From positions 1-64,000 of the forward strand of contig NZ_CP076852.1 in the NCBI RefSeq assembly GCF_023612375.1: a stretch of 64,000 nucleotides of DNA, given 5' to 3'. The notes below the pieces were generated by a model. That model saw nothing but the letters and a program-made list of their open reading frames with translations, did no database searches and was not told where the DNA came from. Source of the stretch: Mycoplasma sp. SG1. GTDB taxonomy: Bacteria > Bacillota_I > Bacilli_A > Mycoplasmatales > SG1. Shown in pieces: positions 43,931-56,167 of the stretch. A program made the position numbers and the translations under genes. Positions within the stretch are counted from its first letter, which is position 1. Each line of letters begins with the position of its first letter.

Positions 43931-45856
43931 TTAGTCTGAACTTTTTTTAGAAAACTTCTTAGGAGTTAAGTCCTCTTTTTCAATTGGTAATGGAAATAAT
44001 AATTTACGGTTTGTGGCTGTATATTTACATTCAGGATAATTGCTACAAGCGATAAAATCTCCAAATTTACTATTTCTAATAACTAGTTTTCCTGTATCAC
44101 AACTAGGACATGGAATATTTAAAGAAATAGAATTTATATAATCCATTTTTTTAAAACATGCTTGGATTTGATCTTCAAAATCTTTAAAAAATTTTTCCAA
44201 AAACTGTTTATAATCAAGCTTTTCTTGACTGATTTTATCTAATGTTTCTTCAAGGTTACTACTAAATTTATAGTTAATAAATTGAGAAAAATATTTTTCA
44301 ATATTTTCATCAGTTAAAATACCTCGATAAGATGGAATCAATTTACCTTGTTGTTTTGCGATGTAATTAGATTGCTTTGTTTTAAAGATCGCATCATTAT
44401 ATGTAGATGGTCTTCCAATCCCTAATTTTTCTAATTTATCAATAATTGAAGACTCTGTTAAAAGCGGTGGAGGTGAGGTTTCTTCTTCTTTTCAGTTAAC
44501 ATTAAGAACTTGGTAATTCTCTCCTTTAACAAAATGAGTTATTAATTTTTGATTTAAAGTTTTTTGTTCTTCAATTTTTGTTTTTTTACTGATTATTTCA
44601 AATCCTAAAAATTGATTCATTTCGATTTTTTTAGAAAAAAGAAAATTATTATTTTCAAATATAAAATCATAAACTTTATATTTAGATTGAGTCATGTACA
44701 TCATTAAACAATTGTTATAAATTAATTGATAAACATTAAATTGTTCAGGTGTTAAAAATTGTTTAATTGTGTTTGGAGAATATTCTAAGTTTGTAATTCT
44801 AATTGCTTCATGAGCATCTTGAATGTTAAGAGCTTTTTTGGTGTCTGTAAATGAAACATTATTAAGATAATCTTGACCAAAATCGTTTTTGATTTTATTA
44901 AGAATCTTTATTTGAAAATCTTCATTTATTCTTTGTGAGTCAGTTCTTGGATAAGAAATAAGTCCGACATTGTTTTCTTCGATTTTAACCCCTTCATAAA
45001 GCGATTGTAAAATAAAATTAATTTTTTGAATAGAATAACCAAAATTAGCAATTCCAGCTTTTAAAATGGTTGCGGTTATAAAAGGTTTGGGCGGATTTTT
45101 AATCTTATTTGTAACTTTTACATCAAAAAGATTAGCTGAATTGTTTAGTTGCTTTTTAGTTTCTAAAAATATCTCTTTATTTGTAAAATTTTTATATTTA
45201 TTATTTTTATCTCCAATCAAAAATACTTCAAAATCGTGCTCTAAAAGTAAAGAAAGAGTTCAAAATTTTTCTTTATTAAAATTTTGGTTTTCTTTAAAGC
45301 GTTCAACAATCATTTTTAAAACGATTGACTGGACTCTACCTGCTGATCGTGAATTAATTTTAACCGATAGCAATCTACTTAATCTAAAACCGATAATTCT
45401 ATCTAACATTCTTCTAGTCAGTTGTGAATTAATCATTGGTTGTGAAAAAACGGTTGGATTTTTGATAGCATGAATGATTGCATCAGGAGTTATTTCATTA
45501 AAAACAATCCGAAAAAAAATAATTTTTTTATTCTTTAACTTTGAAGATATAGCATTATGAAGATTATATGCAATCGTTTCACCCTCTCTATCAGCATCAG
45601 TGGCAAAATAAATAACATCAGCTTTTTGAGCAAGGGCAACAATTTGTGTAACAATTTTTTTATGTTTTGGTTCAATTTCTCACTGCGGTTCAAAAGTATT
45701 TAAATCGATCCCAAGATTAAGTTTTCCTTTTTTTTGAAGTTGATAAATGTGGCCTTTTGAACTGATAACTTCAAATTTATCATCTTTGAATGCTTTATCG
45801 ACAAATTTCTGAATCGTAACTGCTTTACTTGGAGATTCTGTAATTAATAACTTCAT
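43931..45856 (-). CDS. topA: DNA topoisomerase I
   Basis: Relaxes negative supercoils by a type IA mechanism; 641 residues. The Toprim domain starts KLLITESPSKA and has YFATDADREGETIAYNLH; the catalytic Tyr lies in LISYPRTDSQR; then QDAHEAIRIT and EKLGIGRPSTYN. A single C-terminal zinc ribbon follows (CPSC ... CSNYPEC), fewer than in many bacteria. It is followed upstream by dprA on the same strand, a common order in Firmicutes and mollicutes. Confidence 0.95.
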
Positions 45857-45919
45857 GCTAATATCAACTTAAAAAAATAATCTTAAAAATATATATTGAA
45901 TTACTATTATAAAATAAAA

Positions 45920-46762
45920 TTAAATTAAAATTTCTTTAGCATAATCATGTTCAATTAAATAATTACAACCTGATTTTTCATCGCTGTGATCGTAAAAACA
46001 AAAAATATCACGATCATTGTTAAAGGCATGAAAAGCTGTGTTTAATGTTCCGCTTTGCGGACCTGCTTCAATGATGAAAACTGATTTAGATAAACCAGCG
46101 ATAATTCTATTTCTTGCTTTAAATTGATGTTTTTTGATTCCAACAAAGTATGGGTACTCTGTTAATAATAAATGCTCTTTTTTAATTTTATTGATTAAAT
46201 ATTTATTTTGACGAGGATATAAATAATTGAATCCAAAACCCAAAACTCCAACTGTTTTTAAATTTAAATTCATGGCTGATTCATGCGCAAAGCGATCAAT
46301 TCCATTTGCACAACCTGAAACAATAACGGGTTTTTTATAAGTGTTTTTTAATTTTGAAACAATAAAATTGGTCCTAATATATCCGATCGGTGAATAATTT
46401 CTTTTTCCAATGACAGAAAAAATAAAAAAATTATTAAAAATATTAATATCGCCTAAGTAATATAACACTCAAGGTGGTTGCTCAATGTGCTTTAAATAAA
46501 ATGGATAATTTTTATCATAAATTGTAACAAAACGCGTTCCAATTATTTTGATAATTTGTTCATATTTTAAATTCATTTTAGGTATATTTCCTAAAAATAA
46601 ATTTTTCTTAATTAAAAAATAATCGCCGTTATGTTCAATCGACAAAAGTAATAATTCTTGGCGTTTTTTGCTTAAATTTTCTTCTTCTTTTGAAATGTCG
46701 AAACTGTCATCAATATTTTGTAAACTAAAATTTTGAACCGTTTTGCTTTCTTCTATTTTCAT
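45920..46762 (-). CDS. dprA: DNA-processing protein DprA/Smf
   Basis: Rossmann-fold single-strand DNA binding protein; in transformable bacteria it loads RecA. The 280 residues show VSGCANGIDRFAHESAM, VGVLGFGFNYLYP, FKARNRIIAGLS, and EAGPQSGTLNTAFHA, all DprA signatures. The N-terminal 100 residues are diverged and the usual C-terminal winged helix is missing. Mollicutes lack most competence genes, so the role here may be recombination. It lies 63 bp from topA. Confidence 0.9.
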
Positions 46763-46914
46763 ATAAAACTCTGAAGTAATCTCTTGTTAGTTAAAACATT
46801 GTGCTTTAAATAAAATAAATAATTAGTTCATTCCTTATAAAATTATATTCAAATTATGCGTTCTATTCAAAAAATGCATTCATTTATAAATAATAATAGG
46901 CAAAAATAAAAGAA

Positions 46915-49650
46915 TTAAATCAATCATTCTTTGAAAATTTTAACATAAGCAAGTTTTAAAAATTGCGAACAACCAAGATAAGCAAAGACAACAGCAATAA
47001 GAAATCCATAATAAAAAGCAGGGAGTTGAACCATTGAAAAAGCGGTTCTTGTGAAATCAATATTTGGTAAAATAAGGGCAACGATGACAACGATACTTGT
47101 TGATAAAAATAAATATTTTGATGCTCTTGACTGTAAAAAAGGAATTTTTTTCGTTCTAACAGAATGAATAATTAACACTTGAGTAATAACTCCGATCAAG
47201 AATCAACCAGTACTGAATGCATTACCAGAATCTAAATTATTATATTTTAAAACATATCAAAGGAAAACGAAGGTAATAATATCAAACAAACTACTTAAAA
47301 TAGCATTTGAAAAAATAAATCAGACAATATTTTTATTTTTTCATTGCGTTTGCGTTCGAATATCTTGATCATCAACGTTATCTCAAGGAATTAAAATTTG
47401 CGAAAAGTCATACAATAAATTTTGGAATAAAATTTGAATTGGAATCATTGGCACAAATGGTAATCAAACTGAAGCGATTAAAACTGAAAAAATATTTCCA
47501 ACATTCGAAAACATCGTGATTTTTAAATATTTGGTTGTATTAACAAATGTTTTTCTGCCAACAACGATCCCATCTTTAATAACATTTAAATTTTTATTTA
47601 ACAAAATAATATCAGAACTTTGTTTTGCAATATCAGATGCATTATTAACTGAAATACCGACATCTGCAAATTTTAATGATGGACTGTCATTTATCCCGTC
47701 CCCTAAAAAACCAACGACATGTTTTTGTTCTTTTAAAATCCGTATAATCCGTAATTTTTGTAATGGTTCAAGTTTTGCAAATAAATTACATATTTTCAAA
47801 GCTTCCCCTATTTCTATATCAGACATTTTTTCGATTTCTGATCCAACAATAATTTTTTCAGTATCAAGGTCGATATGCTTACAAATTGTTCTTGTTATCT
47901 CAGGACTGTCCCCTGTTAAAACTTTAACTGCAACCCCATAGTTAATAATTTTCTTAATTGCAGATATTGCTGATTTTTTTGGTTTATCTAAGAATTGTAA
48001 AAATCCAACAAAAATTAAATCTTCTTCATCCCGCTCATGATAAACGGTGTTTTCAGTATCAATTTTTTTATAAGCAACTGCCAATGTTCTTATTCCTGCT
48101 TCATTCAGTTTTTTAGCTTTTTTATGAATTTTATCAAGGATAGAACTATCGATTGGAATTGGATTTTTTTTATCATCGTTATGGTAATACTTTGAATGAT
48201 CTAAAACTTCTTCAAGTGAACCTTTCATTAAAAGAAGGTGATCATTTTCTTTTTTTGGTTTTAAAATAATAGTTAAACGTCTTCTTGCAAAACTAAAAGG
48301 AATTTCATCTATTTTAATGTAATCTGATGCAAAAATATTAACTCCTTGGCTGTTAACATATTCAATGATTGAACGATCAATCGTACTTTTAACTCCGGTT
48401 TGAAAATAACTATTTAAATAACCAAGCTTTAACGTAAAGTCGCTATTAGCACCAAAAATATCAATTGATTTTAATAAACTAATATTATCATGGGTTAATG
48501 TGCCTGTTTTATCAACACACAAAACATCAATCGCTCCAAGGTTTTGAACAGAACTTAAATTCTGGGTAATAATTTGTTTTTTTGATAACAAAACCGCCCC
48601 CCTGGACATATTAGCGGTTACAATTAAAGGTAACAGTTCAGGTGTGATTCCAACTGCAACTGAAATAGCAAATAAAAAAGCATTATTTCATGTATGAGGA
48701 TGTAATAGACCATAAACTAATAAAACAGACGGCATCGCGATTAACATAAATGTAACTAACATTAATGAAATTTTACGAATCGTTTTATCAAAATTTGTTA
48801 ATGGATTTTTTGATTGTAATGATACTGCTAATTGTCCTAAATAAGTACTTTTTCCGGTTCCAATGACAATTCCAATTGCTGATCCACTTGTTACAGTTGA
48901 CCCCATATAACAAATGTTTTGTAAATCTAAGGGGTTAATTTTTTTGCTTTTAATTTTTCATTTAGTATTAGTGGAAATATTAATATCAGGAAGTGGAAAT
49001 GAATGTTTTTCAACTGGTTCAGATTCTCCTGTTAAACTTGATTGACTGACATATAAATCTTTTGATGCAATTATTCTTAAATCGCCTGGAATCATATCAC
49101 CAGCTGATAAATAAACAATGTCGCCAGGAACAATATCTGAAAATTTAATTTCTTTCGTATTTCTTGCGACTAAGTTATAGTTAACAAGATCTATTTTTAA
49201 TGGTTTGTTTGGATCATAACGAAATACAGAAGCAGTAACATTTATTAAAGATCGTAGTTTATTAACAGCTGTTTGAGATTTTAATTCTTGGAAAAAATTA
49301 ATTGAAACACTTATTAAAATCATTAATGCAACTATAATCGCTCCAATTAATGATGAAAGACCCGCACCTTGAACTGCTCATGTATAAAAGTTATAACTTG
49401 AAATACAGGCTAAAACAATAACAAAAGGATTAAAAATACAACTTAAAATTTTTTTTAATCAACTAAACTTATTTGATTTAAGTTCATTTTTTCCAAAAGT
49501 TTCAAGTTTTTGTTCAACTGCATCTTCAGATAAACCATACTCAGAAGAATTTAAATATTCATAGCAGCTTTCAGAATCATATAATGAGTATTTTCTCATT
49601 TCCTGAAAGTTTAAACTAACTAATTTTCTTTTCGTAAATTTTTTAAACAT
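46915..49650 (-). CDS. mgtA: Magnesium-importing P-type ATPase, MgtA type
   Basis: P-type ATPase of class IIIB importing Mg2+; 911 residues. The phosphorylated Asp380 is in VLCVDKTGTLTHD; other motifs are SLTGESEPVEKH (actuator), VKVLTGDSPE, and FLGDGINDSPSLKFADVGISV. The N-terminal tail and ten helices fit MgtA rather than calcium pumps, including the PELLPLIV motif in helix 4. Four or more Trp are TGA. The leader (49651-49768) is short and no Mg-sensing riboswitch is evident. Could transport another divalent cation, but Mg is favoured. Confidence 0.92.
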
Positions 49651-49768
49651 GATAAACTAATAACCTCATTTTACGATCAAAAAGAACAATTTTTCTTAAA
49701 ATGGAGAAAATGTTTAAATTTTTTTATATCTGTTTATATTTTAAAAGAAATTTAAAAAAAACTAAGTT

Positions 49769-50395
49769 TTAAGATAATTTTTTAATTTTAAATGATTTAC
49801 GATGATGCGAACAATAACCATTCTTTTTTATTTGCTCAATATGATATTTTGTTCCGTATCCTTTGTTTTGCGAAAAATTATATTCTGGAAAATCTTTGCT
49901 AATTTCTGTCATCATTCGATCTCGACTAACTTTGGCTAGAATACTAGCTGCAGCAATATGAAAACTTTTTTGATCACCTTTTTTCAAATTAAAAATCGGG
50001 ATATTGTCAAAATGATTATAGACTGGTGAAAAATCTGCTAAAAAATAAATATTATCAACTTTTGCTTGAAAATAATTAAATAATTCTGCTATTTCTTCTT
50101 TAATGGCTTGATTTAAACCCATTTGATCAATTTTATTATTTTGAACTTGAACAGTTTTGTATAAAATATCTTGCTTTAAAATCTCTTCTTCTAATCTTGA
50201 ACGTTGTTGTTTAGTTAAAAGTTTTGAATCATTAACCAATGAGTGAAAATAATCTGATAAAAAACAAACCCCAGTTATAAAAATTGGTCCAGCAAGAGCC
50301 CCTTTTCCTGCCTCATCTATCCCAACTAAATATTTAACTTGATATTTTTCTTTAAATTCTTGATCAAAAATTAATAATTTAGAATCATTATTCAC
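49769..50395 (-). CDS. rnhB: Ribonuclease HII
   Basis: Cleaves RNA in RNA-DNA hybrids and misincorporated ribonucleotides; 208 residues. Catalytic motif LVGIDEAGKGALAGP has Lys where most have Arg; also KVSRDRMM and FSQNKGYGTKYH. The start is GTG at 50395, 1 bp after the phoU stop, so it is translated from the phosphate operon transcript although functionally unrelated. No strong ribosome site is seen. Confidence 0.93.
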   Translation of the reverse strand: MNNDSKLLIFDQEFKEKYQVKYLVGIDEAGKGALAGPIFITGVCFLSDYFHSLVNDSKLLTKQQRSRLEEEILKQDILYKTVQVQNNKIDQMGLNQAIKEEIAELFNYFQAKVDNIYFLADFSPVYNHFDNIPIFNLKKGDQKSFHIAAASILAKVSRDRMMTEISKDFPEYNFSQNKGYGTKYHIEQIKKNGYCSHHRKSFKIKKLS

Positions 50396-50396
50396 A

Positions 50397-51050
50397 TTAA
50401 GAAAGATTTATATAACGATTTTTATAAATAAATATTTTTTCTCTTAAAAATTGAATACATAAATCAGCACATCATTCAAGATTTTTTAAACATCCCATAA
50501 CAGTTGTTAATTGAATAATTTCATCCTTACTTGCGCCTTGTAATTTTTTATTTAAATTTATTAATAATGAATTACAATTATTGTTAATTAAATTTTCAGT
50601 TTGAATAATCCTTGATAAACTTTCTTCGTTATATTTTTTAATAAACTCAATACTTTCTTTAATTTGGAAAATTAATTTATTAATTAGTTTGACTAAAAAT
50701 TCATTAAAGTAATTAAAACTCTTGTAATAGTATTTAATAAATCTTTTTCCGATATCTAAAATTAAATTTGAAATCCGATAACAATCACGAAAAATATTGA
50801 TATAAGCAATCATTTTTCTTAAATCCTTAGCAATCGGTGATTCTTTGGTGATTAATCAAATAATATCAGAAATAATAGTATCGTACTTATCTGAAATTAA
50901 AACATATTCATCAACGTGTTTTTCTGCTCTTTCATGATCATTGTCGATGATAATAATTGTTAATTTTTCAATATAACTAAGAACATCGGTCATGTAGTTG
51001 ATCAAAGCTTTTTTAATAAATTTAATTTCTCTATCGATTGTTCTTGTCAT
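50397..51050 (-). CDS. phoU: PhoU-like phosphate regulator
   Basis: Helical protein of 217 residues, one three-helix-bundle repeat pair. The first repeat has IKKALINYMTDVLSYIEK and the second YNEESLSRIIQTENLINN; the acidic E/D-xxxD metal sites of PhoU are partly kept (VDEYVLISDKYD, EWCADLCIQF). It follows pstB by 18 bp. In other bacteria PhoU restrains the Pst transporter and the PhoR kinase when phosphate is plentiful; with the two-component genes upstream, that is the natural reading. Confidence 0.88.
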
Positions 51051-51068
51051 AATAAATGGTTTTTATAA

Positions 51069-51896
51069 TTATATCTTATCAACTAATTTGTCATATCTTC
51101 CAGTAATATATTTCTCTGTTAATCAATGTTTTGGTCTTGAAAATAAATTTTTTGTATAGTCAACTTCAATTAACTTACCATCAAGAATAAAAACTGTTTT
51201 ATCAGATATTTTTTTAGCTTGATTCATTGAGTGGGTAACTAAAATGATTGTATAATTTTTTTTCAACTTCAAACATAATTCTTCAATTTTACTTGTAGCG
51301 ATTGGATCAAGTGAACTTGTTGGTTCGTCCATTAAAATGACTTCAGGTTTTAAAGCTAAAGCCCTTGCTATACATAAACGTTGTTGTTGTCCACCTGATA
51401 ATTGATGAGCGGGTTTTTTTAAACTGTCTTTAACTTCATCTCATAAAGCTGCTTGTTGTAATGCTTCTTTAACGATTTGTTCTATCACTTGTCTATTTTT
51501 GATACCGTGGATTCTTGGACCAAAAGCAACGTTTTCAAAAATAGAAATTGGAAAAGTGGTTGGTTTTTGAAAAATCATACCAATTTTATAACGTAAATTC
51601 ATTGGATTATAATCAAAAACAGATTTACCATCAAACAAAATATCACCTTCAATTTTAAAACTTTTGCTAATTTCATGCATTCGGTTAATTGACCTTAAAA
51701 TGGTTGATTTCCCGCAACCAGAAGGACCAATGATTGAAAGAATTTTATTTTTTTCAACATTAAAACTAACGTTATCAATTAATTTTTTATTTTCAAAAAT
51801 TACATTAAGTCGATCAACTTTAATTTTCAAAAAATCATCATCTTGATAAGTTGAAGTTTGCTTAGATTGACTATCAATTTCCTTAATATTCGTCAT
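51069..51896 (-). CDS. pstB: Phosphate ABC transporter ATP-binding protein
   Basis: ATPase of the high-affinity phosphate importer; 275 residues. Walker [22 protein letters not shown], typical Pst[21 protein letters not shown], signature [15 protein letters not shown], Walker [14 protein letters not shown], and switch [14 protein letters not shown]. The start ATG (51896) abuts the pstA stop (51897), so the genes are coupled. A 20-residue polar extension precedes the core. Confidence 0.96.
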
Positions 51897-52952
51897 TTAT
51901 TTAGTTTCTGTTGATTTTATTTTACAATTTTTCGAATTTTTAAATTTAATTTTCGATAATAAAAATCGATAACTTTTATTAATTCAATGGCGTTTTGGTT
52001 TTATCCCTGAACTAACATTCATTTTGTTGATAATTTGTTTAGCGGTGAAATTTAATACAATAATAATTAAAAGAATAATAATGATCATTGCGTAAGCAAA
52101 ATGAACAGCATACGGATCTCTTGACTCTTGAAACAAAAGATAGACGGCCGCTGTTAATGTTCTTCCTTGATCAAAAATATTGTGCGGTAAAAAATATGCT
52201 CCTCCCATTGTTAATAGCAAAGGAGCTGATTCTCCAATAATTCTGTTAACAGTTAAAATGATAGTTGAAATAATACCGTTTTTTGCTAACGGAATAATCA
52301 TTTTAAAATTAATCTGAGAAGAAGTAGCACCTAAAGCATAACAATTATAAATTGTATCTTTTGAAACTGTATTAAAACTTTCAAGAAATCCAAATGTCAT
52401 TGTTGGTAAAACAACAAAACAAAGCGTAAATGCCCCTGCTATAATTGAAAAACCAACATAACCTAAACGAAGCGTTTCAACAAATAAACTTAACCCAACC
52501 AAACCAATAACCAGTGATGGAATTGAATTAAGTAACATCATTAAGAAATTTAAAATTTTTTTAACAATTGATTTGTGGGGGGAGTTTAAATATATGGCAG
52601 CAAATAAAGATACAGGGAAAGCAATAATAATTGTAAATACAATAATTAATAAAGTTGAAACAACAAAAGGGGCGACTCCAGAATGCTTAAGATCGCTAGG
52701 ATTATAATCTTTCCAAAGAAAATTTCACTTAATATAAGGTAAACCTTGGACTAAAATATAAATAATAATCGTTAAAATAACTAAAGATAAAATTAAAAAA
52801 GGGATAAATAAGAATAGTCAATATGATGTGCTTTTCAATCCTCTTCTGGTTAAAAAATTATCTTGGAAAAAGTTTTTAACTGAAGATCTAGATACTTTAA
52901 ATCTTAAGTTGTTTTTAAAAGATGAAAATAATTTTTGAAAGTTTTTTTTCAT
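51897..52952 (-). CDS. pstA: Phosphate ABC transporter permease PstA
   Basis: Membrane subunit of the phosphate importer; 351 residues, about six helices. Diagnostic for PstA is NSIPSLVIGLVGLSLF, FNTVSKDTIYNCYALGATSSQINFKMIIPLAKNG (the ATPase-contact loop), and RIIGESAPLLLTMG. A basic N-terminal cytoplasmic extension of about 45 residues is unusual. Located between pstC (9 bp upstream) and pstB (adjacent). Confidence 0.94.
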
Positions 52953-52961
52953 TTTAGAAAA

Positions 52962-53879
52962 TTAATGATGTTGATGAGAGAATTTCAAACTTTTTTTCTG
53001 AATAAAAATAACAGAAAAATTTAAAATACCAACGACTAAAATTAAAATAAAAGCAAAAGTGTATAAAACGGTTTTGTGTTGGCCAAGTGCTTCTAAAATA
53101 TCATTAAAAATTTTATTCGTAATTGTTGAACCTGAACCACCTAAAAATTGCGATCAAAATTTATCCCAATTAGGCATACCAACCGCCCCACCTATAACCA
53201 TACTAACAGCCATAGTTTCTCCAACGGCTCTTCCGATACCCATTAAAAATCCTGAATAAATTCCTGGTTTAATCATCAAAAAAACAATTTTATAATTAAC
53301 TTCTATTTTACTTGCTCCTAAAGCATAAGCTGAATCCTTATAAACTTGTGGAATTGCGCTTAAAGATATGATAATAAAAGTTGAAATAATCGGAGTTATC
53401 ATAATCGCTAAAACAAGTCCTGCAGTAAACAAAGAAAGATTAAATATTGGAACTAAAATTGTTAAACCTAAAAGACCAAAAACAATTGATGGTATCCCTG
53501 ATAAAAATTGGATAATTGAAAATAAAATCGTCTTAATTGGTTTTGAACAATAATCATAAATAAAAAGTGAAAACCCAATCGAAAGCGGTAAGGCAACAAG
53601 AACAGCAATAATAGTTGTTGTAATCGTTCCAATTAAAAACGGCAAGATTCCAAAATGATTAGTTGAAGGATCTCAATTTGAAGAAAAAATTGAACCAAAG
53701 CCATTAACCCCATAAACAAAAATAAAAATTATTATCCCAATAACGATAGCTAATGACAAAAAAATAAAAAATCAAACTAATGTTTTAAAGATATGATTAA
53801 TAACTTTAAGATATTGGTGATATCTATCAAAGCTTGAGGGAATAATTAATGGAGTGAGTTTTGATGGAGGTGTTTTCAT
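52962..53879 (-). CDS. pstC: Phosphate ABC transporter permease PstC
   Basis: Membrane subunit of the phosphate importer; 305 residues. Signatures: NWDPSTNHFGILPFLIGT, LSGIPSIVFGLLG, KDSAYALGASKIEVNYKIVF, and GIGRAVGETMAVSMVIGG. It starts 4 bp after pstS on the same strand. Several Trp are TGA. The periplasmic loop between helices 1 and 2 is short, as common in Gram-positives. Confidence 0.94.
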
Positions 53880-53883
53880 AAAA

Positions 53884-55011
53884 TTAATTATTTCATCAAT
53901 AAGGTTGAATTTGCTTATTATAATCAGATACTTCTATAAATGTTTTCATATATCGATCAAATGAAAGATAACTATCACCGATTTTATTGACTATGACTAT
54001 TTCATTAGAATGTCCGCCACATTTTTGATCACTACAATATATATTAATATATTTTTGATCATCTACAATCGATTTACCTTTCGGTCCAAGAATCCAGTTT
54101 AAAAAATCAAATAAATATTTTTTCTTAGCATCTTCTAAACTGATGATTAAATTTAAAGGGTGCCAAAATAAATAATAGTTTGGATCGTTTGGATGTAAAA
54201 CACCATTCTTAAATATATCATCTGAAACATTTTTGCTATTTGGATCGATTACATCTGTTGATTGAGTATTGTATTTTATTTTTGGCAAATCAATAAAATT
54301 GTAATTGGATTTGATAATATTAATATAACTTAAAGGTAAATAGGCAATCGAACCCTTCATCATTGATAAAATAGAAAGACTTAGTCCGTTTGAATTTGAA
54401 ATTGAAAGATTTTTTGAATCTGGAAGTTTCATATCTGGATGACCGTAAGCTTTCATCGCATTATAAAAACTATCTCTTGTCCCGCTTCCGTTCTCTCTTG
54501 AAATTAAATAGACAGGAACAGGATTACAATCTGGGAAAACATCTTTTCAAGTTTTAGCTTTTCCAGAAAATAATTTGTATAGAACGTCGATTGTGAAAAC
54601 ATCATTTGGAGAAATATTTACTCCTTTTGCGTTAACACCAAAGATAATCCCGTCATATGCAATTGGAAAAGTAGAAAGTTGATTGTTTTTTCAAGTTGAT
54701 GTCTTATACTCGACATCTTCAGGATTTCTTGAAGCATTCCCGATGTTTGTCAATTTATTCATTATGAAATTGATTCCAACTGTACTTCCCCCGCCTGAAA
54801 CACCAATTTTTGTTTCATTAGTGTCATTAAAATATTTATATCCAAGATTTTCTAATAACGGTAAAACTGTTGTGCTCCCGTTAGCAAAAATAACATTACC
54901 GCTTGGAAATACCATGGTTAATAAAAAAGCTAAAAAAACGATAAAAAGAAAAAATAAATAAAGGAGTGATTTTTTTTGATTTTTAAAATATTTTAAAAAT
55001 TTGGTCGACAT
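53884..55011 (-). CDS. pstS: Phosphate-binding protein PstS, membrane-anchored
   Basis: Solute-binding component of phosphate import; 375 residues. It has an uncleaved-looking N-terminal transmembrane anchor (residues about 14-35), rather than a lipobox, then IFANGSTTVLPLLENLG, GVSGGGSTVGINFIMN, NASRNPEDVE and ISRENGSGTRDSFYNAM, the phosphate-ligand loops of PstS. Anchoring suits a cell without periplasm. It starts 8 bp after the kinase stop, so it belongs to the same transcript as the two-component genes. Confidence 0.94.
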
Positions 55012-55019
55012 TTTAGTAT

Positions 55020-56156
55020 TTAGGATTTATTAAATAAAATGTTTACTTGATTATTTAACTTTTTTGAAGAAATGAAAAATTTAATATTATATAAAGTTAA
55101 TAAATATAGTGTTATGTTTAACCCTTTGCCAAGATTCTTTAATAAAAAAAGAATATCAAGCGAATCTATATTTTTTTGATTTATTGTTTTTAAAATTTTA
55201 TCATTTATTGGTTGATTATTGTCTTTAATTGTAACAAAATTATAGTTATTATTATTACCTAAAGTTATTTTTATTTCTAAATCATCAAAATTATCCATCG
55301 AATGAATAATGCTGTTAAAAACTATATTATTTAAGCATAACCAAAAAACTTCATAATGTATTCAAACTTTAATATTTTTGCTCTTATTATAATTAATAAA
55401 TTTTATTTTAATATTTTTAAAAATAGATTTTATGATTTTAAGATAATCTCTAATAACTAAATTAAGATCTATTTCTTTATTTATCTCAAATTTTTTGATA
55501 TCGCTTTCCTTTAAAGATATTAATTCTAAAGTTTTTAAAAAGTTTTTTATTTTTGTAACATGATATTCTGTTTTCTTTTTATTGGACGTTAAAATCATAT
55601 TTTGAAGTGAAGAATTAATTTCATGATTAATAAAGTTAATTATGTTACGAAACAGGAACGAAAAACTCTGATCAATTTCTGAATTTTTAATTGGTTTTCA
55701 AACTACATAATAACATTTATATTTATTTATAAATACTTCTTCAAAATAAATTCTAAATAATCTATTTTTGATTAATAAATTGTTTTTTGTTTTATGTGAA
55801 AAAAAATTATTAAAATAAGTAACTAGTTGTTTATCTTGTAATAATGATAACTGATTTTGATAAAACTTTTTGTTCTTAAAGATGATTGAGTCTTTAAAAA
55901 TAATTGTTATTATATGATTTGAATTCAGATTAATCCAAAATAATTTTAATATCATCAAAAGATCAAGATACGATAAATGTTCTTTTGTTAAGTTGAAAAA
56001 ATAAACTTCCAACATAATAAAAAACAAAAAAGAAATGATGATTATAAAAGTTAGAAAAAAATGAAATTTACCTATATTTAAAAATAAAATTATTAAAAAC
56101 GAAAATATCAATAATTTTAAAATAAGTTTGGAATTAAATGAAAAATATTTGGACAT
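55020..56156 (-). CDS. Sensor histidine kinase, strongly diverged (PhoR-like by context)
   Basis: Membrane kinase of 378 residues. Two adjacent hydrophobic helices (about 10-51) are followed by a cytoplasmic input domain, the H-box FINHEINSSLQ with His178, the N-box LNNIVFNSIIHS (275-286), G1 KDNNQPI (311-317) and G2 LGKGLNI (342-348). The boxes are weak but in the right order and spacing. Sitting between an OmpR-type regulator and pstS, it probably senses phosphate status through the Pst complex, as PhoR does. It lacks an extracellular sensing loop. Confidence 0.85.
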
Positions 56157-56167
56157 TGATATAAATA

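Noticed and set aside
49651-49768. Magnesium riboswitch ahead of mgtA
   Set aside because: The leader is only about 118 nt, very AT-rich, and no conserved M-box elements are visible.
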